A program made the translations under genes and the position numbers. The notes under the pieces are model-generated. The model was not told the origin of the DNA. It saw only the letters and a program-made list of their open reading frames with translations, and did no database searches. A stretch of 64,000 bases of DNA from assembly GCA_033961575.1 (NCBI GenBank), contig CM066734.1, positions 86,450,501 through 86,514,500 on the forward strand. Reading direction: 5' to 3'. Shown here piece by piece: positions 23,226 through 36,083 of this stretch (positions are counted from its first letter, which is position 1; each line of letters starts with the position of its first letter). This stretch comes from Aselliscus stoliczkanus. Taxonomy: Eukaryota; Chordata; Mammalia; Chiroptera; Hipposideridae.

Positions 23226-24345
23226 TTTTATTATGTAAGTTTCATATGTACAACATTATAATTCAACATCTGTATATACTACAAAGTGATGACCCCCAAA
23301 AATCTAGTTACTATTCATCATCATACAGTTGGCACCCTCCCCACCTTTGCCTACTCCCAACCCCCTTCCCCTCTGGTAACCACTGATCTTTTTCTCTACC
23401 TATGATCTACCTTTGGGGTTTTTGTTTGTTGTTTTTTTTAGATTCCACGTATGAATAAAATCATATGGTATTTGTCTTTTTCTTTCTGACTTATTTCACT
23501 TAGCATAATGTCCTCAAAGTCCATCCATGTTGTTGCAAATGGCATTATTTCATTTTCTGTTTATGGCTGAGTAGTATTCCATTATATATACATAGTATAT
23601 ACTACATCTTCTTTACCTATTCACCCATCGATGGACACTTAGGCTGTTTCCATATCTTGAGTATTGTAAATAATGCTGCAATGAATATAGAGATGCATAT
23701 CTTTTCCAATTAGTGTTATCCCAGCAGTGGGATAGCTGGATCATATGTTAGTTTTTTTCTTAATTTTTTTGAGCACTCTCCATACTGTTTTCCTTAATGG
23801 CTGCACCACCACCAATAGTGTACAAGTTTCCCTGTTTTCCACATCCTCTCCAACACTTATTATTTCTTGTCATTTTGATAACAGCCGCTTAACAGGTATG
23901 AGATGATGTCTCATTGCAGTTTTGATTTGCATTTCCCCTATAATTGGTGAATGTTGAACATCTTTTCATGTGTCTGTTGGCCATCTCAATGGCTTCTTTG
24001 GGAAAATGTCTATTCAGATCCTCTGCCTATTTTTTAATTGAGTTGCTTTTGTTGTTATTGAGTTGTATGAATTCTTCATATATTTTGGATATTAGCCCCA
24101 TAGTGGATGTATGATTTGCAAATATCTTCTCCCATTCAGTAGGTTGCCTTTTCATTTTAATGAGGGTTTCCCTTACATTTGAAGTCAGATCCACAAAAAC
24201 ATTGCTAAGACTGACGTCAATGAGCTTATCACCTATTTTCTTCCAGGAATTCTGTGGTTTCAGGTCTTGTATTCAAATCTTTAAACCATTTTGAGTTAAT
24301 GTTTGTGTAGGGTGTATGACAGTGGTCTAGTTTCATTGTTTTGCA
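23226..24345 (-). repeat. L1 3' part, minus orientation
   Basis: Reverse-complement L1: CTCTGGTAACCACTGATC, TCCATCCATGTTGTTGCAAATGGC, GGCTGAGTAGTATTCCATTA, CCCATCGATGGACACTTAGG, GATTTGCATTTCCCC and GGGTGTATGACAGTGGTCTAG. It carries many stops and is not coding. Confidence 0.92.
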
Positions 24346-26104
24346 TCAATTTAAAAAATTAATAAATAAAAAGAACTTGGATAAGGGGAATGACAGAAAT
24401 AAGGAAGCCTGTAGGAGCTGGCTTCAGGGGAAAAGACAAACCAGTTGTTAGACTTAGTGACTTTGAGTGCAAAACCCAGAGGCATTTGGAGACAGAGGAC
24501 CAGAACACAGGAGAGGAGGCAGGGCTGGATACTTAAACCTGGAAATCGCTTTTAAAATAACGTCATGAGATAGTGCTACCTTTGCCTGAAATTAAGCATG
24601 CGTGATTTAGGGTGTCACTGTATAATCCCAACACTGACATGGAATATATTAAAGGAGTGGTTCATAAGGTATAAAATGGGCAGAGTTACTTTTTGAATAA
24701 TTTCTTTCTAAGTAACAACACTTGCAAAGTTATTCTGAATAAATATACCAAAGGCAAAATTATTCTTCAAGTTGAGCTACCAGCAGAGCCAAGTTTTCTA
24801 CAGCTTCCATAATTCACCCAAGCGAGCTCACGTTGCCAGAGTCTGTCCTTCCATATTGATGTGTTTAATAGCATCTGCCAGCCGTGGCTGTGGAGCAGCA
24901 TTTTAATGGGTCCGAAAGATTTTCATCAAAATATGCTGGACTCCACTAACAGTGCCAGTGGAGCCTCCCAGTAGGTACTGCTGATACTTTCCTTAGCCGA
25001 GGTGGCCATGCTACAGGCATTTAAGAGATACTGAGAGTAGCAGCAGCTGGAGGTTGGTTAACAAATGAAGCCCTGAAGACCAAGTCATGATTTATATTAT
25101 TATAAGCAGAGAGGCAAACTCCATGAGTAAGGAGAGCAAGCAGCTTCTCTCTGGAGTAGTGAATGTGTTAGGGAACAAGAGCAGAAGAGAGTCTGGATTT
25201 AGGCAAATTAAAAATCAGAACACTTCCTACACAGGTGACAAATTGGGAGGTAATTAGTCACATTAAATGAGGATTCACCATGGAATTTCTTCAAACAGCC
25301 AGTTCCTCTCATCATGTATTTGATTAAAATTCATTACCCACAACATCTTTTACATAAAGCATGGTTCCTCTTATTGATTTCAATTGACTTTGTTCATTAT
25401 GAGGAAGATTTCTGCAGAGGGGATTCATTCCCATAAAATTAATAGTTTACCCTAATATCACATGAACTGGAAATAAGTTTTGTCTCCCCTTAGCTTATGC
25501 CCTTCATACCTTCGTGTGAGCTATCAGCTTGCATGTTAACTGCTCTCTAGGCCCCCTCTCTTTATTCAGGAAAAGAAGGGGTACATAGTTCCCTGCTTCC
25601 CTAGGGTGGCCCACCTATCTTTGACAACCTATCAGGACCTGGACCACATTCCATGAGAAAATAAAACACAAAGTCCTAATTCTGAAAGCAATGCCCTTAG
25701 CAGAGAGGCCAAGCGTAGTATTGAGGGCCTCTTCTGGGAAAAAGGTTAATAATCAGGGAAATTGGGTCTCAAAGAAGAGAAGAAGCTTGTCCAAGAAACT
25801 ATGGCCTCAACTCCCCCAAAGCCAGATAGAGATGTCAGGGTTCCCAATTCTGCCTCAGCACTTCCAGACCTGCACACTCAAGGGAGTAACAAAACTCACT
25901 CTCATTTATGCATATAGAGGACAGAGATCTTCAGATCTGGGCACTGTATCCTGACACTGTAAGTTTTGTAAATCTGTAGTTTAGGAAACAGTTTTAAAGG
26001 CAGAAAGAGAGCTAAAGGGCAGAAATCATAATTGATTAATATCTTACTTTAGTGTGTTACTTAATAGCCTGTCAATTTCCTTCACCTCCTTGTTTATTCC
26101 CTTT
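24346..26104. other. Intron 1, no recognised feature
   Basis: Looks single-copy. The part around 24780-25010 has ordinary base composition and could include conserved non-coding sequence, which only an alignment can show. Confidence 0.5.
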
Positions 26105-26455
26105 TGTCTTAGTTAGTGATGCTGGGACAAAATTCCACGGACTGAGTAACTAATAAACAACAGCTATTTATTGGTCACAGTTCAGGATGCTGGGAAGTCC
26201 AAGATCAAGGCATGGATGCATTCTGATGAAAGCCTTCTTGATTCATAGCCAGCACCTTCTCTCTGTCCTCAAGTGGATGGAGGACTAGGGAGCTCCATGA
26301 GGTCTCTTTTATAAGGGCACCGGTCCCTTTCACAGGGCTGCACCCTCCTGACCTCATCACCTCCCAAAGGCCCCATCTCCAAATACCGCCATATCCGGGG
26401 TTGGGATCTGAACATGAGTTGGGGGTGGGTGTGCACAAACATTCAGACCATATCA
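26105..26455 (-). mobile_element. MLT1-type MaLR LTR, minus orientation
   Basis: Plus strand reads TGTCTTAGTTAG, CAGTTCAGGATGCTGGGAAGTCCAAGATCAAGG, TTTTATAAGGGCACCGG, TGACCTCATCACCTCCCAAAGGCCCC and ends CATTCAGACCATATCA. On the minus strand the LTR therefore runs TGATATGG to CTAAGACA, 351 bp. Confidence 0.88.
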
Positions 26456-27821
26456 CTGGCCTTTCAGCATACTAAACAAACAGATGGACTGTGTACAGAA
26501 GAGGTGACAGAGGAGGAAATATGACTGTGTCAATATCAGGGGTCATTATTCAGGAAGACAGGTGCAGAAGGCATTAAACATCAACATTACATGAGAGAAA
26601 AATAAAGTCAATTTTGCTGCTGTCAATGGAAAGGCTATCCGAAATATAAAACAAATTTCTCTCTTCCAGTGTGCCTTCCTTCGTATCACTTAGATGACCT
26701 GGGTGCCTTGGTCATAGCAGGCAATCAATACATATTGGTTGAATTGGTCCTGAATAAACACAATCTAACAGAATTTTTAACATGTAAATGCTAAGTGATG
26801 CCTAAAATTTAAAAACAATAGTAGGATGCCATTCTGGTGAGAATGTTCTTGCTTATACCTCATAGTACTGATGAAAGCGGGCTAGCTTCTCTAATAATGA
26901 CAAGGTATCAGGCCCTGATTGTTGCTGGGTGCTATTTCCTCTGCTTCAGCCTACCGAAGCCACCCAGCCTCATGCAGGAGTCATAGCAAGACTCCTGGTG
27001 GAAACTGCCCCAGAAATTCTGGAACTTTTTTTTTAATAAGGTAGAAAAAGACAAGTCACTTTTAGCTGTTTTGTTTTTGTTGTTATTGTTTTTTGTTTGT
27101 TTGTTTTTCTGATGCCCTCTGTGGGTGTGTGAGGGAGCTCGTGTTTTGCAGGCATCAGCCTAGAGAATACCAGCTGCCTGTTGCTTTGTTTAAGGATGTT
27201 GGGAGCACTCCATCCGGAGCCTCAGAGCTGATGCCATAGTCTCCTTCTGATGGTGCTTAAAAAGTGCCTTTTGAAAATCATTAGCAGATTAAAAGAGGTG
27301 AAGACATTTAGGCCCAGGTTCCAGTTAGACAAAGGTCAACATAATAGCCTAATATTATATTGAGATCGTACTTCGTGCCTGGCATTGTGATAAGCTTTTT
27401 ACATGGCCTATCATCTGTATTGCAAGAAAAGGAAAACCTAACCCACAGTGTCTTAATCCCCAAAGGCATTTACTGTTTATTTAACAGGAAGTCTGGAGAC
27501 AGACATCCCAGGCCCAGCTTGGCAAGATCAACAGTATCATCAAGGAGAAAGTTTTTCACTTTTGTCATCTTTAGGGATTGACTTTCATCTTTGGCTTCAC
27601 AAGATGGCTGCCACTCTGCCAGACATCACAACTACATTAAAGATAAAAAGGAGTGAGGAAGAATCGGCACCAAGAGAATTTCCCTTTCTTACATTTTCCT
27701 TTTATAAAGAAGCAAAATTTTTTCAGAAGTCCCTTAGTGTATATCCCATCAATTTCAGCTATATAGCTATACATAGCAAGATGGTTAAGAAGTAAAATCA
27801 TTGAGGTAGATTGCCTTCTCA
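26456..27821. other. Intron 1, no clear feature
   Basis: A T-rich GTTTGTTTG tract lies at 27072-27110. A short L2-like end is possible near 26710-26760. Otherwise nothing recognised. Confidence 0.5.
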
Positions 27822-28014
27822 AGTTTGAATGAAAGCTATACTACTTCCCAGTTACGTATATGTCTTGGTAAATTAACCTCTTTATGCCTCAGTTTGCTCA
27901 CTTTTAAAATGGGGATAATAATAATACCTTAGGTTGAGTGTGGAGATTAAGTGAGTTAATACTAATAAAGTACCCCGAATTTGGCTTATAATAAGCATTA
28001 GGAATGTGTTAGCT
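27822..28014 (+). repeat. MIR SINE, plus orientation
   Basis: CTCTTTATGCCTCAGTTTGCTCACTTTTAAAATGGGGATAATAATAATACC and GGAGATTAAGTGAGTTAAT match the MIR core. Confidence 0.85.
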
Positions 28015-29027
28015 AAGATGCTATGAAGCCAGAAGCTTCATTTATCTGATTGCATTTCATGGGCATTATCCTGTGATTAGGCAAATTGCCTACTAATTCC
28101 CCAATAAGAATGCCAGGATGTATAAGCCTGGGATGCCCCTGAGAGCTGTCCTTCCAGAGGGAGATTGCCATGGAACTGACCATCTAAAGATCTACAGCTC
28201 TTTGCAGAACAAGGAGTCACGGATGGGGTACTCAGCTGAGCTGAAGACAGTGAGGGAAGAAGTGGGCAGGTGTACTGAGGCTGAGAAGGCAATGGTGCAA
28301 CTATACCAGGGCTGCCTCTGCCATTTGGGATATTCTAAGTCTATAAAAAGATCCCTCGAAGGGAAAGGTTCGGAATCAAAGCAGGCCTATATGCTGGGCT
28401 TTCTTAAGTTCTAATGGTTTCCAAGGGCTGTAGGGTATGAGAAATGACTTGATTGTGATTTGGGCCTATAGGAGGAGGTGGAGTAGAAGGGAGGGTCTGC
28501 AGCCACCCTTACCCCCAACCTTGACCAGGCAACAGATCACTGCATTTTACAAACACCCAAGCACAAAGACTTTTCTTTCTTTTCAATCCCATGAAAAGTA
28601 TTTTTTTTTTTTGAAATTTCAGTAACTGATTGAACAAACTGGAGAGGCCCACTGAAGCTGAATTGGGCCCCCAGGACAGAGGGTATGGCCAACAAGCTCA
28701 TGATTAAGTGTAGAGAGGAGAGAATAAGCCTGGCTCTGAGTCACCAGAGAAGTGGCTGCCTTTGCTTAAAGTTGATCACCACAAGCCAAGGTGCTACCTG
28801 CATTCCTACCCTGCTTCGGAATGCCTGAAAATCCTACCAAAAAAGTGAGGCCTGGGGAAGGAGAACCTGCCCAACAAAGCTGCCAGGGAAATGTGTCCAG
28901 GTCAGTCTCTAATCTGCATTCGGGTGAGCCGAGGACCAGCTCTGGCCTGCACTGCTCCAGCAGATCCATGTCCTGTTCATATTAAGATCACTAGAGGGAT
29001 CCCCTGGGAGCGATCTTCAGGGCCCTA
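28015..29027. other. Intron 1, no recognised feature
   Basis: Apparently single-copy. Overlapping frames at 28077-28414 and 28766-28985 on both strands have no domain. Confidence 0.5.
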
Positions 29028-29342
29028 AATGGTTGTGTCCCCTATGGCGGTGTGAACATGCCCAGTGTATCTATGGGCATCGCTCTCATGGCAATGTGAA
29101 TGTGACCATTGCATATGGGCCATTTCATCCCACAGTGAGGTTCCCAAGGGAACAGAACACATCTTACTTGTCCTGGTTTCACTCATGGAGCCTGCTACCA
29201 GGCCTTGCATGACACACAGTAAATACTGAATTGACAAGATATGGATTCTCTTCTGAATTAATAAAATAAATGCAGAGTCATAATTATTTAAAATAAACAA
29301 GAGTCAGGACACTGATGATCTATTTATGTCTGAAATAATTGA
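29028..29342 (-). repeat. Copy B of the inverted ~300-bp duplicate pair
   Basis: Reverse complement of 14406-14704, with extra AT-rich sequence (around 29270-29295) that copy A lacks. The 91-codon minus frame here shares IHILSIQYLLCVMQGLV with the plus frame in copy A, showing that the similarity is at DNA level. Flanks differ on both sides. Confidence 0.85.
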
Positions 29343-30670
29343 CACATACATCTTAATTTATAATAGTTCCATTTTTAGACATTCTTTGTGTGGGCCTTTG
29401 TGTATACTCTTGCCCTGGGCCCCACAAATGTTAGAACTGGGTCTGTGGAAGGGTACCTGAGAACCTGACCTCGTTCAAGGTCAGAAAATCCCCTGCTACC
29501 GGAAGGAGGCATTAGGTCTTCTTTTCCCATCTTACTACCTACTGCACTTGCCCATGCCCACCTTCAACCACAAAGCTGCTGAAGAGAAGGTACTTGCCCT
29601 TCCTACATGGTCTCTCTTTCTCTCCACTGCCCACCTGAAAACCCCAATATGGCATTTTCAGAATGTCAGGTGTCTGTTGGCATCCTTGCTCAACACAGTC
29701 CCCTCCTGAAGCTGGCCATTCATTAACAATAGTGAGTTTTGGGGCGCATTTGACTGACAAAGACAGATGTTGTTTCTGGGGAAAAGAAAAAAAATGGTGT
29801 ATTTTTTTCCCCAGGAAGTACAACATTCTCCACAAATGTTATTCTCTCATTAACATTCACAGCACCCACGGGGAGCCGGGTGATACCATTAGTCCTGATT
29901 TTATGGATGGAGAAACTGAGCCAAACACCAGGGCTGCAGGTTCTGATTCGGCGGCTGGAACACAGGGCACTTTTCCTCTTTTTGGACTAGAATTGTATCT
30001 CATTTCCATAAACAAAATACTCAGGAGAATATGGCTTTTATACTTCAAACAAGTTTCTTCTTGAACAGTTTGATGGCTTTGAGGCATACACATTCTGTCT
30101 AGACATATGATAGCTTTCAAATACCATATGGTTGGACCAAACTCTGATTAGTAATGGTTTTGCAGATGTTAGATGAACTTCTGGTGTGTTGGGTCCCCTT
30201 AGCAGCACCAACCAAAGGCAACATGGGGAATTTTTATAAGCGTAAGTGTTCCAAACAGTGGGTTCACTCAACCTAAAGAACACTAAGACCTAGCTTTGAT
30301 ATTAACAAATATATATCACTTTCAGATTATTTTTTTACTCTGTCTTTCTCTCTCTTAAATGCTTGAAGTTTAGTCTATTCGATGCAGGGAGGTAAGGCCA
30401 GCCTGATAGACAGTCAGTATTTCAAGAGCTGGTCACTGTGGTCTATACCATGCACAGAAAGAGGAAATTTCTGTGGTATCCCAAGGAGAAAGAAACAAGA
30501 AAGCAAAAATAGCAAAAGTGTGTTTAGAGACCCATCCAAAATTTCACATTAGCTGGTGGTTTTTACGGAACTTACAGACAAAGCAAAGGGGATGCATTGT
30601 TGCTATCATGGCCCAGCATAGAAGCCAGAGAAAATGTCTCTATCGCAAAGGGCAGAAAATCCGTGTTTTT
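29343..30670. other. Intron 1, no recognised feature
   Basis: Frames on both strands at 29539-30283 are overlapping and unsupported by any domain. No repeat family recognised. Confidence 0.5.
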
Positions 30671-31200
30671 CATTGATGAGTATTTGTTGAGCACCTTCAT
30701 TATGCCAGGCATTAAGATGCAAAAGAAATAGGCCACGTTCCCTATTATTAGGGCTCCCAGCCTGATGGGAAACAAACATGGAGAGAAACTATGGCTCAGT
30801 ATAATGTGTGCTACAATTAATGTTTGTATGAAGTGCTGTGGCCACACAGAAGAGAAGGGCTCTGTCAATTTGGAGAATACTCATAGGGGAGATAAGGCTC
30901 TTGGGTTCTTATAATTGGGGTGGTGAGAGGGGAGTCAGGGTGGGCAGAACAGCAAGTGCAAAGGCAGGGAGGCAGACAGTCAAAATGTTTCATGGATGCA
31001 CGGTGACTCAGATTGCTAAGATCTAGGGGCTCGTGGGGGGCAGGGATCAAATCATAAAAGACATTATGTGTTATGCTAGAGAGCTCAGGACTTAACCATA
31101 GGACAATAGGAAGCCTATTAGCCCTAAAGGGAAGGAGAATGGTTCATATGGTCAGATAACTTTTTAAAAGATTGTTCCAGCGGCCCACACTAGATAATTT
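30671..31200 (-). repeat. L2 LINE fragment, minus orientation
   Basis: GAGTATTTGTTGAGCACCTTCATTATGCCAGGCATT, GGGCTCCCAGCCTGATGGG, CAGCAAGTGCAAAGGCAGGGAGGC and GACAATAGGAAGCCTATTAG follow reverse-complement L2 order. Confidence 0.8.
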
Positions 31201-31284
31201 ATGGAAGATATAGAAAAACTGGTGATTGCCTTACAAGCATGTGGCTCAGGCCTCAGAAAACACCCTTGTATTTCCTAGTACAAT

Positions 31285-31490
31285 ACAGTAGAGTGGTTAA
31301 AAGGTCATAGCCTGGAGCCAGTTTCAGGATCAGGCTTCAACTGTGCCATGTAGTAGTTGAGTGACCCTGGGCAAGTTACTTAGCTTTTCTGAGCCTGTTT
31401 CATCATCTGTGAAATCAAGATAACAATGATGATTATAATTAAATGAGATGATGCATGTCAAGTGTTTAGCATAGTGCCCTGCATAGAGCA
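31285..31490 (+). repeat. MIR SINE, plus orientation
   Basis: TGAGTGACCCTGGGCAAGTTACTTAGC, CATCATCTGTGAAATCAAGATAACAATG and ATTAAATGAGATGATGCATG are well-kept MIR core landmarks. Confidence 0.9.
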
Positions 31491-31674
31491 CTTACCTCCT
31501 TCACTCTCTCTATATATATATTTGAATTCCTACCGGCAATGGGAATACATGGGCAGCAAATCCACTACAGTCCCAGTTCCATACAAATTTTGGAGTCTAA
31601 AGGGGGAGGCATAAACTTTAAAAAGCTTCCCATAAACAATGACACAGTTACGACACAAGACATTGAGCACATAC

Positions 31675-32010
31675 GGGGTTGGGGGCAGGGAGGATGGATT
31701 TAGCAGGAGAATGGGCCAAGGCCCTTAAACTAACACTGGAAGGATAAACAGGAGTAATTGGGGCAGAGCAGAAGGAGAGCTGTTTAGGCAGAAGGAATAA
31801 AGAGACTGGTGTGTTTGAAGACCTGGTAGGCAGCAAGGCTGGACAGGCAGACGGGTTGGATCACAGAGAGCCTTCTTGGCCTCAGTGAGGATTTGAAGTT
31901 TTCTCCTTAGTACAGGGAGAAGCCAGTACAGGCTTCCTTTCCTCCCCTCCCCGCTCGCAGGGGAGCGATATGGTCCAGTTGGCCTTTTAAGACACTCACA
32001 GGGGTGGTTG
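31675..32010 (-). repeat. L2 LINE fragment, minus orientation
   Basis: AGAGACTGGTGTGTTTGAAGACC, GGATCACAGAGAGCCTTCTTGGCC, GGGAGAAGCCAGTACAGGC and GGGGAGCGATATGGTCC run in reverse-complement L2 order. Confidence 0.7.
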
Positions 32011-33458
32011 TGTGGAGGAACTGTTAGTAATTACTTGGCGTGCAGACCTTCAGCAGCTGTGGGGCCTCTGCCAGGCAGGCCTGGCGTGATCCGCTGAGAC
32101 CACAGGCAATACTTGGGCTGACTTGGCAGCCACAGGAGAGGCCTTGACTGTGTTTTGATCGAGTTTCACTGAGTTTGCCAAAGCTTTGTCACATGTTTTC
32201 TCAGGTACTTGACAAGCCAAGGACAGGAAAGGACATGTTGGGGGCGGGGGGTGGGGGAAGACAGGGAGAACAGATGAGTGACACAGGTAATCTCATTGCC
32301 TGGGATTCTGGCAAGTTGCTGCTCATGAAACCCAGGAAAAGGCGACGGTTCAGGGCACTCACTGTCCACCAGCTGCTGATGTTGCAGACCCACATTCCTG
32401 ACACCCAGTCTAGCCAGAAGGCGAGAACACATGCAGAATTCACACTCACTAGCCTAGAGTGTCCTGTAACTCTTCTCAGCACCAGGAGAACTCACCCACC
32501 TGTCCCAGCCATCAGCCCCCAAATCCCTCCTTTAGCAGGGCAAGAAACCAAGGATCAAGCCAGGCACAGTTGTTTCATATGTCAAAGAGAAGTAAATAAT
32601 GATATTGGTTGGTGTCCCCCTTAAAAGACAATATAGGTGAAAATGAGTCATTTTCTATCCAACTGCAGATCTGCTTTTCTTCGAAGCAACAATCTGTCAG
32701 CTATTCTTGCAACATAAAAGCTGACCAAACTTCAGGAAAGACTGTCATTTGTTAACTTACAGGGAGCAATTGCAGATTTAGTAGGTTATCATACCCCTAC
32801 ACCTCTCCTTTGGGCCAAGTTTAAGAGTTCCTTCCTTGAGTCAATCCATTTCAGGTATGTGGGCCTTCCACTACTAGGCAGGGAACACCCCATTTGACAA
32901 TGTCACTCTGTTTGGGAAAAATGCTCATTCATCTCTAATTTGGAAATTAATGTGTTCAATTTCTTCATTCTACTTCCTCTGCCATTTTCTCAAGGAAACA
33001 TTGGAATTAATTCTTTTCTTCAAAGAAAAATGGCTCTCATTTAGGTGGGAAGATGTATGGGGCACTACATTATTTTAACTTCCTCAGTGGCTCAGGCTCA
33101 CGTGGGCTCCTCCTTGTTACTCTGGAATGATAGTTGCTATAGCATGTTCTCCCAGCCTCTTGGAGGCCAAGGCACAGTGTGGTGGGGCGGGGTTCAGGGG
33201 CTGAGAGTTCTAGTTCTGGCTCTGTCCCTACACAAGTCTTTCCAGACAACAATGCCTAACTCTTCCTCTTAGATGTATAAACTCAATCACATCACCTCCC
33301 ATCACTTAGGCCCTCTCTGCGCTAAAAAAAAAAAATGTTTTTTGAAGTCCTGAAGAAGTTTATACATTCTTAGCTGTTTGACTTGCTCAGTTTGGTATTC
33401 CTGTAGAAACACAAGTCCTCCGTGTACATATAAGAAGGCAGAAATGATATTTCCTCAG
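32011..33458. other. Intron 1, no recognised feature
   Basis: The 149-codon plus frame at 32175-32624 overlaps antisense frames, is low in hydrophobic residues, and shows no motif or splice support. I treat it as chance. Confidence 0.5.
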
Positions 33459-33836
33459 TGATTCTGAATGTTCGTGCCCTCATCTCCAATGTGATGGCAT
33501 TTGGAGATGGGGCTTTTGGGAAGTAACTGGAGTTAGATGAGGACATGAGGGTGGGGCTTTCAAGATGGCTGGCATTAGTGTCATTATAAGAAGAAATACC
33601 ATACCCTCTTTTTCTCCCTCTCTCCCTCCCTCCACAAGCACAAACAAGGAAAGGCTGCATGAGGACACAACTAAAAGGCCGCCACCTACAAGCTGGGAAG
33701 GGGGCTCTCACTAGAAATTGAATGGGCCCACACTTTGCTTGGACTTCCAGCCTCTAAACTGTGAGAAGTAAATGTCTATTGTTAAAGCCACCCAGTCTAT
33801 GGTATTTTGTTCTGGCGGCCTGAACTAACTAGGACA
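33459..33836 (+). mobile_element. MLT1A-type MaLR LTR, plus orientation
   Basis: CATTTGGAGATGGGGCTTTTGGGAAG, GATGAGGACATGAGGGTGGGGC, CATTATAAGAAGAAATACC, CCTCTAAACTGTGAGAAGTAAATGTCT and CCACCCAGTCTATGGTATTTTGTTCTGG, ending CTAACTAGGACA. It is a nearly full-length solo LTR. Confidence 0.92.
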
Positions 33837-34344
33837 GCAAGCATTTTCTAGGATCGTCATGGTGCCTGAGCCTTGGATATTTTCATGCTAAAAGAAAACC
33901 CATCCTCATTTAGTGAGAGCAATGTGGAATATACCATACCATCAAATAAGGCAAAGTAGAGGCTTTTTTGTTCTTAATGTTCAATTAAACATTAAGGTTT
34001 AATGTTAATTGTTCAAGTAAAGATAACCAGTGTTGTTGCACAATTTCATGCACTATTGTTTTGTTAGGAGTAGGAATTGCCTGAACTAGACTATAAAGTG
34101 CCTTAAATAAGTGCTTAGTAAATAGCCATGGAAATGAATGACCACTTTCAGTCCCCTTTAGAGTAGGAAGGGTAGAAGTTATAAAAAGCACATTAGAATT
34201 AAACAAGAAAATGGATGTCTTCTGCAACAAAACCAATTCCTGGAGCATGTCATTTTTAGCACTATAATGAATCCACAGTACAGCTTTTAGCTCCACTGGA
34301 AATGACAATGCAAGTGTCACCCTGAACATTATATACCTTAAGTG
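33837..34344. other. Intron 1, no recognised feature
   Basis: The 114-codon minus frame at 33985-34329 has no domain. No repeat recognised. Confidence 0.5.
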
Positions 34345-34677
34345 GCATCTCGTGTGTTCTCATCCTTTCAAAACCAACTCAAATATCTTCTCTTATGTGG
34401 TTTTTCTAAATAATACTTGAAAATGACATTTGTATATTTTTACACTCCATGATCCCCATACAGAATGTATTCATCTTTCCTCAGGGCTCCCATTGCAACT
34501 TGCTTTTACTTCTGTAAGGCACTTATCATATTGTATTACAGGAAATTAGGTGTCCTTTCTGTTCTGCTGATAGTGAACTCTCTGAGGGCAAGGCCATGGG
34601 CATAGAAGCTACTCAATAAAAGCAATGAATAAGTGCTCAATAAAAGCAGGCATGAATGAATGAATGAATGAATGAGG
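34345..34677 (+). repeat. L2 3' end with AATG tail, plus orientation
   Basis: CTGTAAGGCACTTATCATATTGTATTACAGG, GTGAACTCTCTGAGGGCAAGGCC, then GTGCTCAATAAAAGC and (GAAT)n at 34650-34676, the natural L2 terminus. Confidence 0.85.
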
Positions 34678-35639
34678 GACTCATTCCTCATTCATCCAAG
34701 AAATCCAAAGACTCTACTCGGCTACTTTTCTTTGCCTCTGTCTGCCCAACTATTATATGATACTATGAAGAGTAGTAAACATTGTCATTTTTGTTTTTTT
34801 GTCCTCAGAATCTTAAATGAGCCATGGGAGCTACCAGGATGCAGAGCCAATAAACTCCAAAGGTCACATATGAGAATCCAGTGTTTTAATAATATTTGTC
34901 CCAACTGTTGTTTTGCCCATATTTCAAAGATCTTTTGATCTGTCTTCATCCTGAAATTGTTGACACTTCTCAGCTGCCAAAAGTCCATCATAGCTTCATG
35001 GACTATTTGGGAGGTCCACCCGCATGTTTACTAGAGAGTAACTTTCTTGTAGTTTATAATCTTGACCAACTCCTTTTAAATAAAATAAAACCAATTATTT
35101 TGATAATAATCCAAATGTTAAATTTAGTTAAATAATGAGAAAACTATGTTTTCAGGGTAGATTCTGGAGCAGAGCTTTTCATCAGCTACTGAATCTATTG
35201 TGAGGCAGAATGAAGAAGTAAGCAGTTTTATCCCAAGTGCCTGAATGCCCCTCATACATCTTTTCTCCCTTCCTCCGTGCTAGAATTTAGTCTATACTTT
35301 ATTCCTTATGAATCTTGATCATGGTTGGCCATTATCTCTATACTACCACCAAGGAAATCTCCTCAGAGTATGGAGGGTTAAATAGTTGAAGACCTAACAA
35401 GACAGAAGGCATAGGGGTATGTCATGGTAGAACGACATAGAGTGAGGTTGACTTTTTAAGCAAGGTTCCTGACCTCATATAACAGCAGGTAGACAGCCAT
35501 CTCTGAGGCAGTTATGATGGATGTTTCCATACTAAGTGGGATGCAGAAGAGACTAGAGAAATTCTGGAATATATTGTAATAAAGTCCTTAAGTTAATTTC
35601 TTTTTCCTACCTCTCCCCTTTCCTTTCTTTTTTCTTTCC
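34678..35639. other. Intron 1, no recognised feature
   Basis: AT-rich; no repeat or exon recognised. Confidence 0.5.
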
Positions 35640-35827
35640 ACAGGTACTTACTGAGCACTTACTATTGTATAACCTAGGCACTGTCCTACAGTTGGGGGAA
35701 ATAGCAGCGAGTAAAACCTGGTCCCTGCACCTTATGGAGCTTATACTCTGGTAAAAGAGACAGATGATGAATAGCTAAATGAATAATATGTAATTTCAGG
35801 GACAAACTACTTCATTTTATCAAAAAC
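35640..35827 (-). repeat. L2 fragment, minus orientation (left part)
   Basis: GGTACTTACTGAGCACTTACTATTG, CTAGGCACTGTCCTACAG and GGTCCCTGCACCTTATGGAGCTTATACTCTGG. It continues beyond the L1 insertion at 36937-37440. Confidence 0.85.
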
Positions 35828-36083
35828 AAAAATAAGCAAAGAGTATGGCAGTTCCTAAAAAAATTAAACATAGAATTACCATATGATCTACCACATATCC
35901 AAAAGAATTGAAAGCAGGGTCTCAAACAGATATTTATACACTCAGATTCATAATAGCATTATTCACAGTAGCCAAAAGGTGGAAGCAACCCATCAAAGTC
36001 CATTAATGAATGAATGGATAAACAAGATGTGGTTTACACATGCAATGGAATATTATTTAACCTTAAAAAAGAAGGAAATTCTG

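Noticed and set aside
32175..32624. 149-codon plus-strand frame
   Set aside because: No domain, no Kozak or splice context, overlapping antisense frames of similar size.
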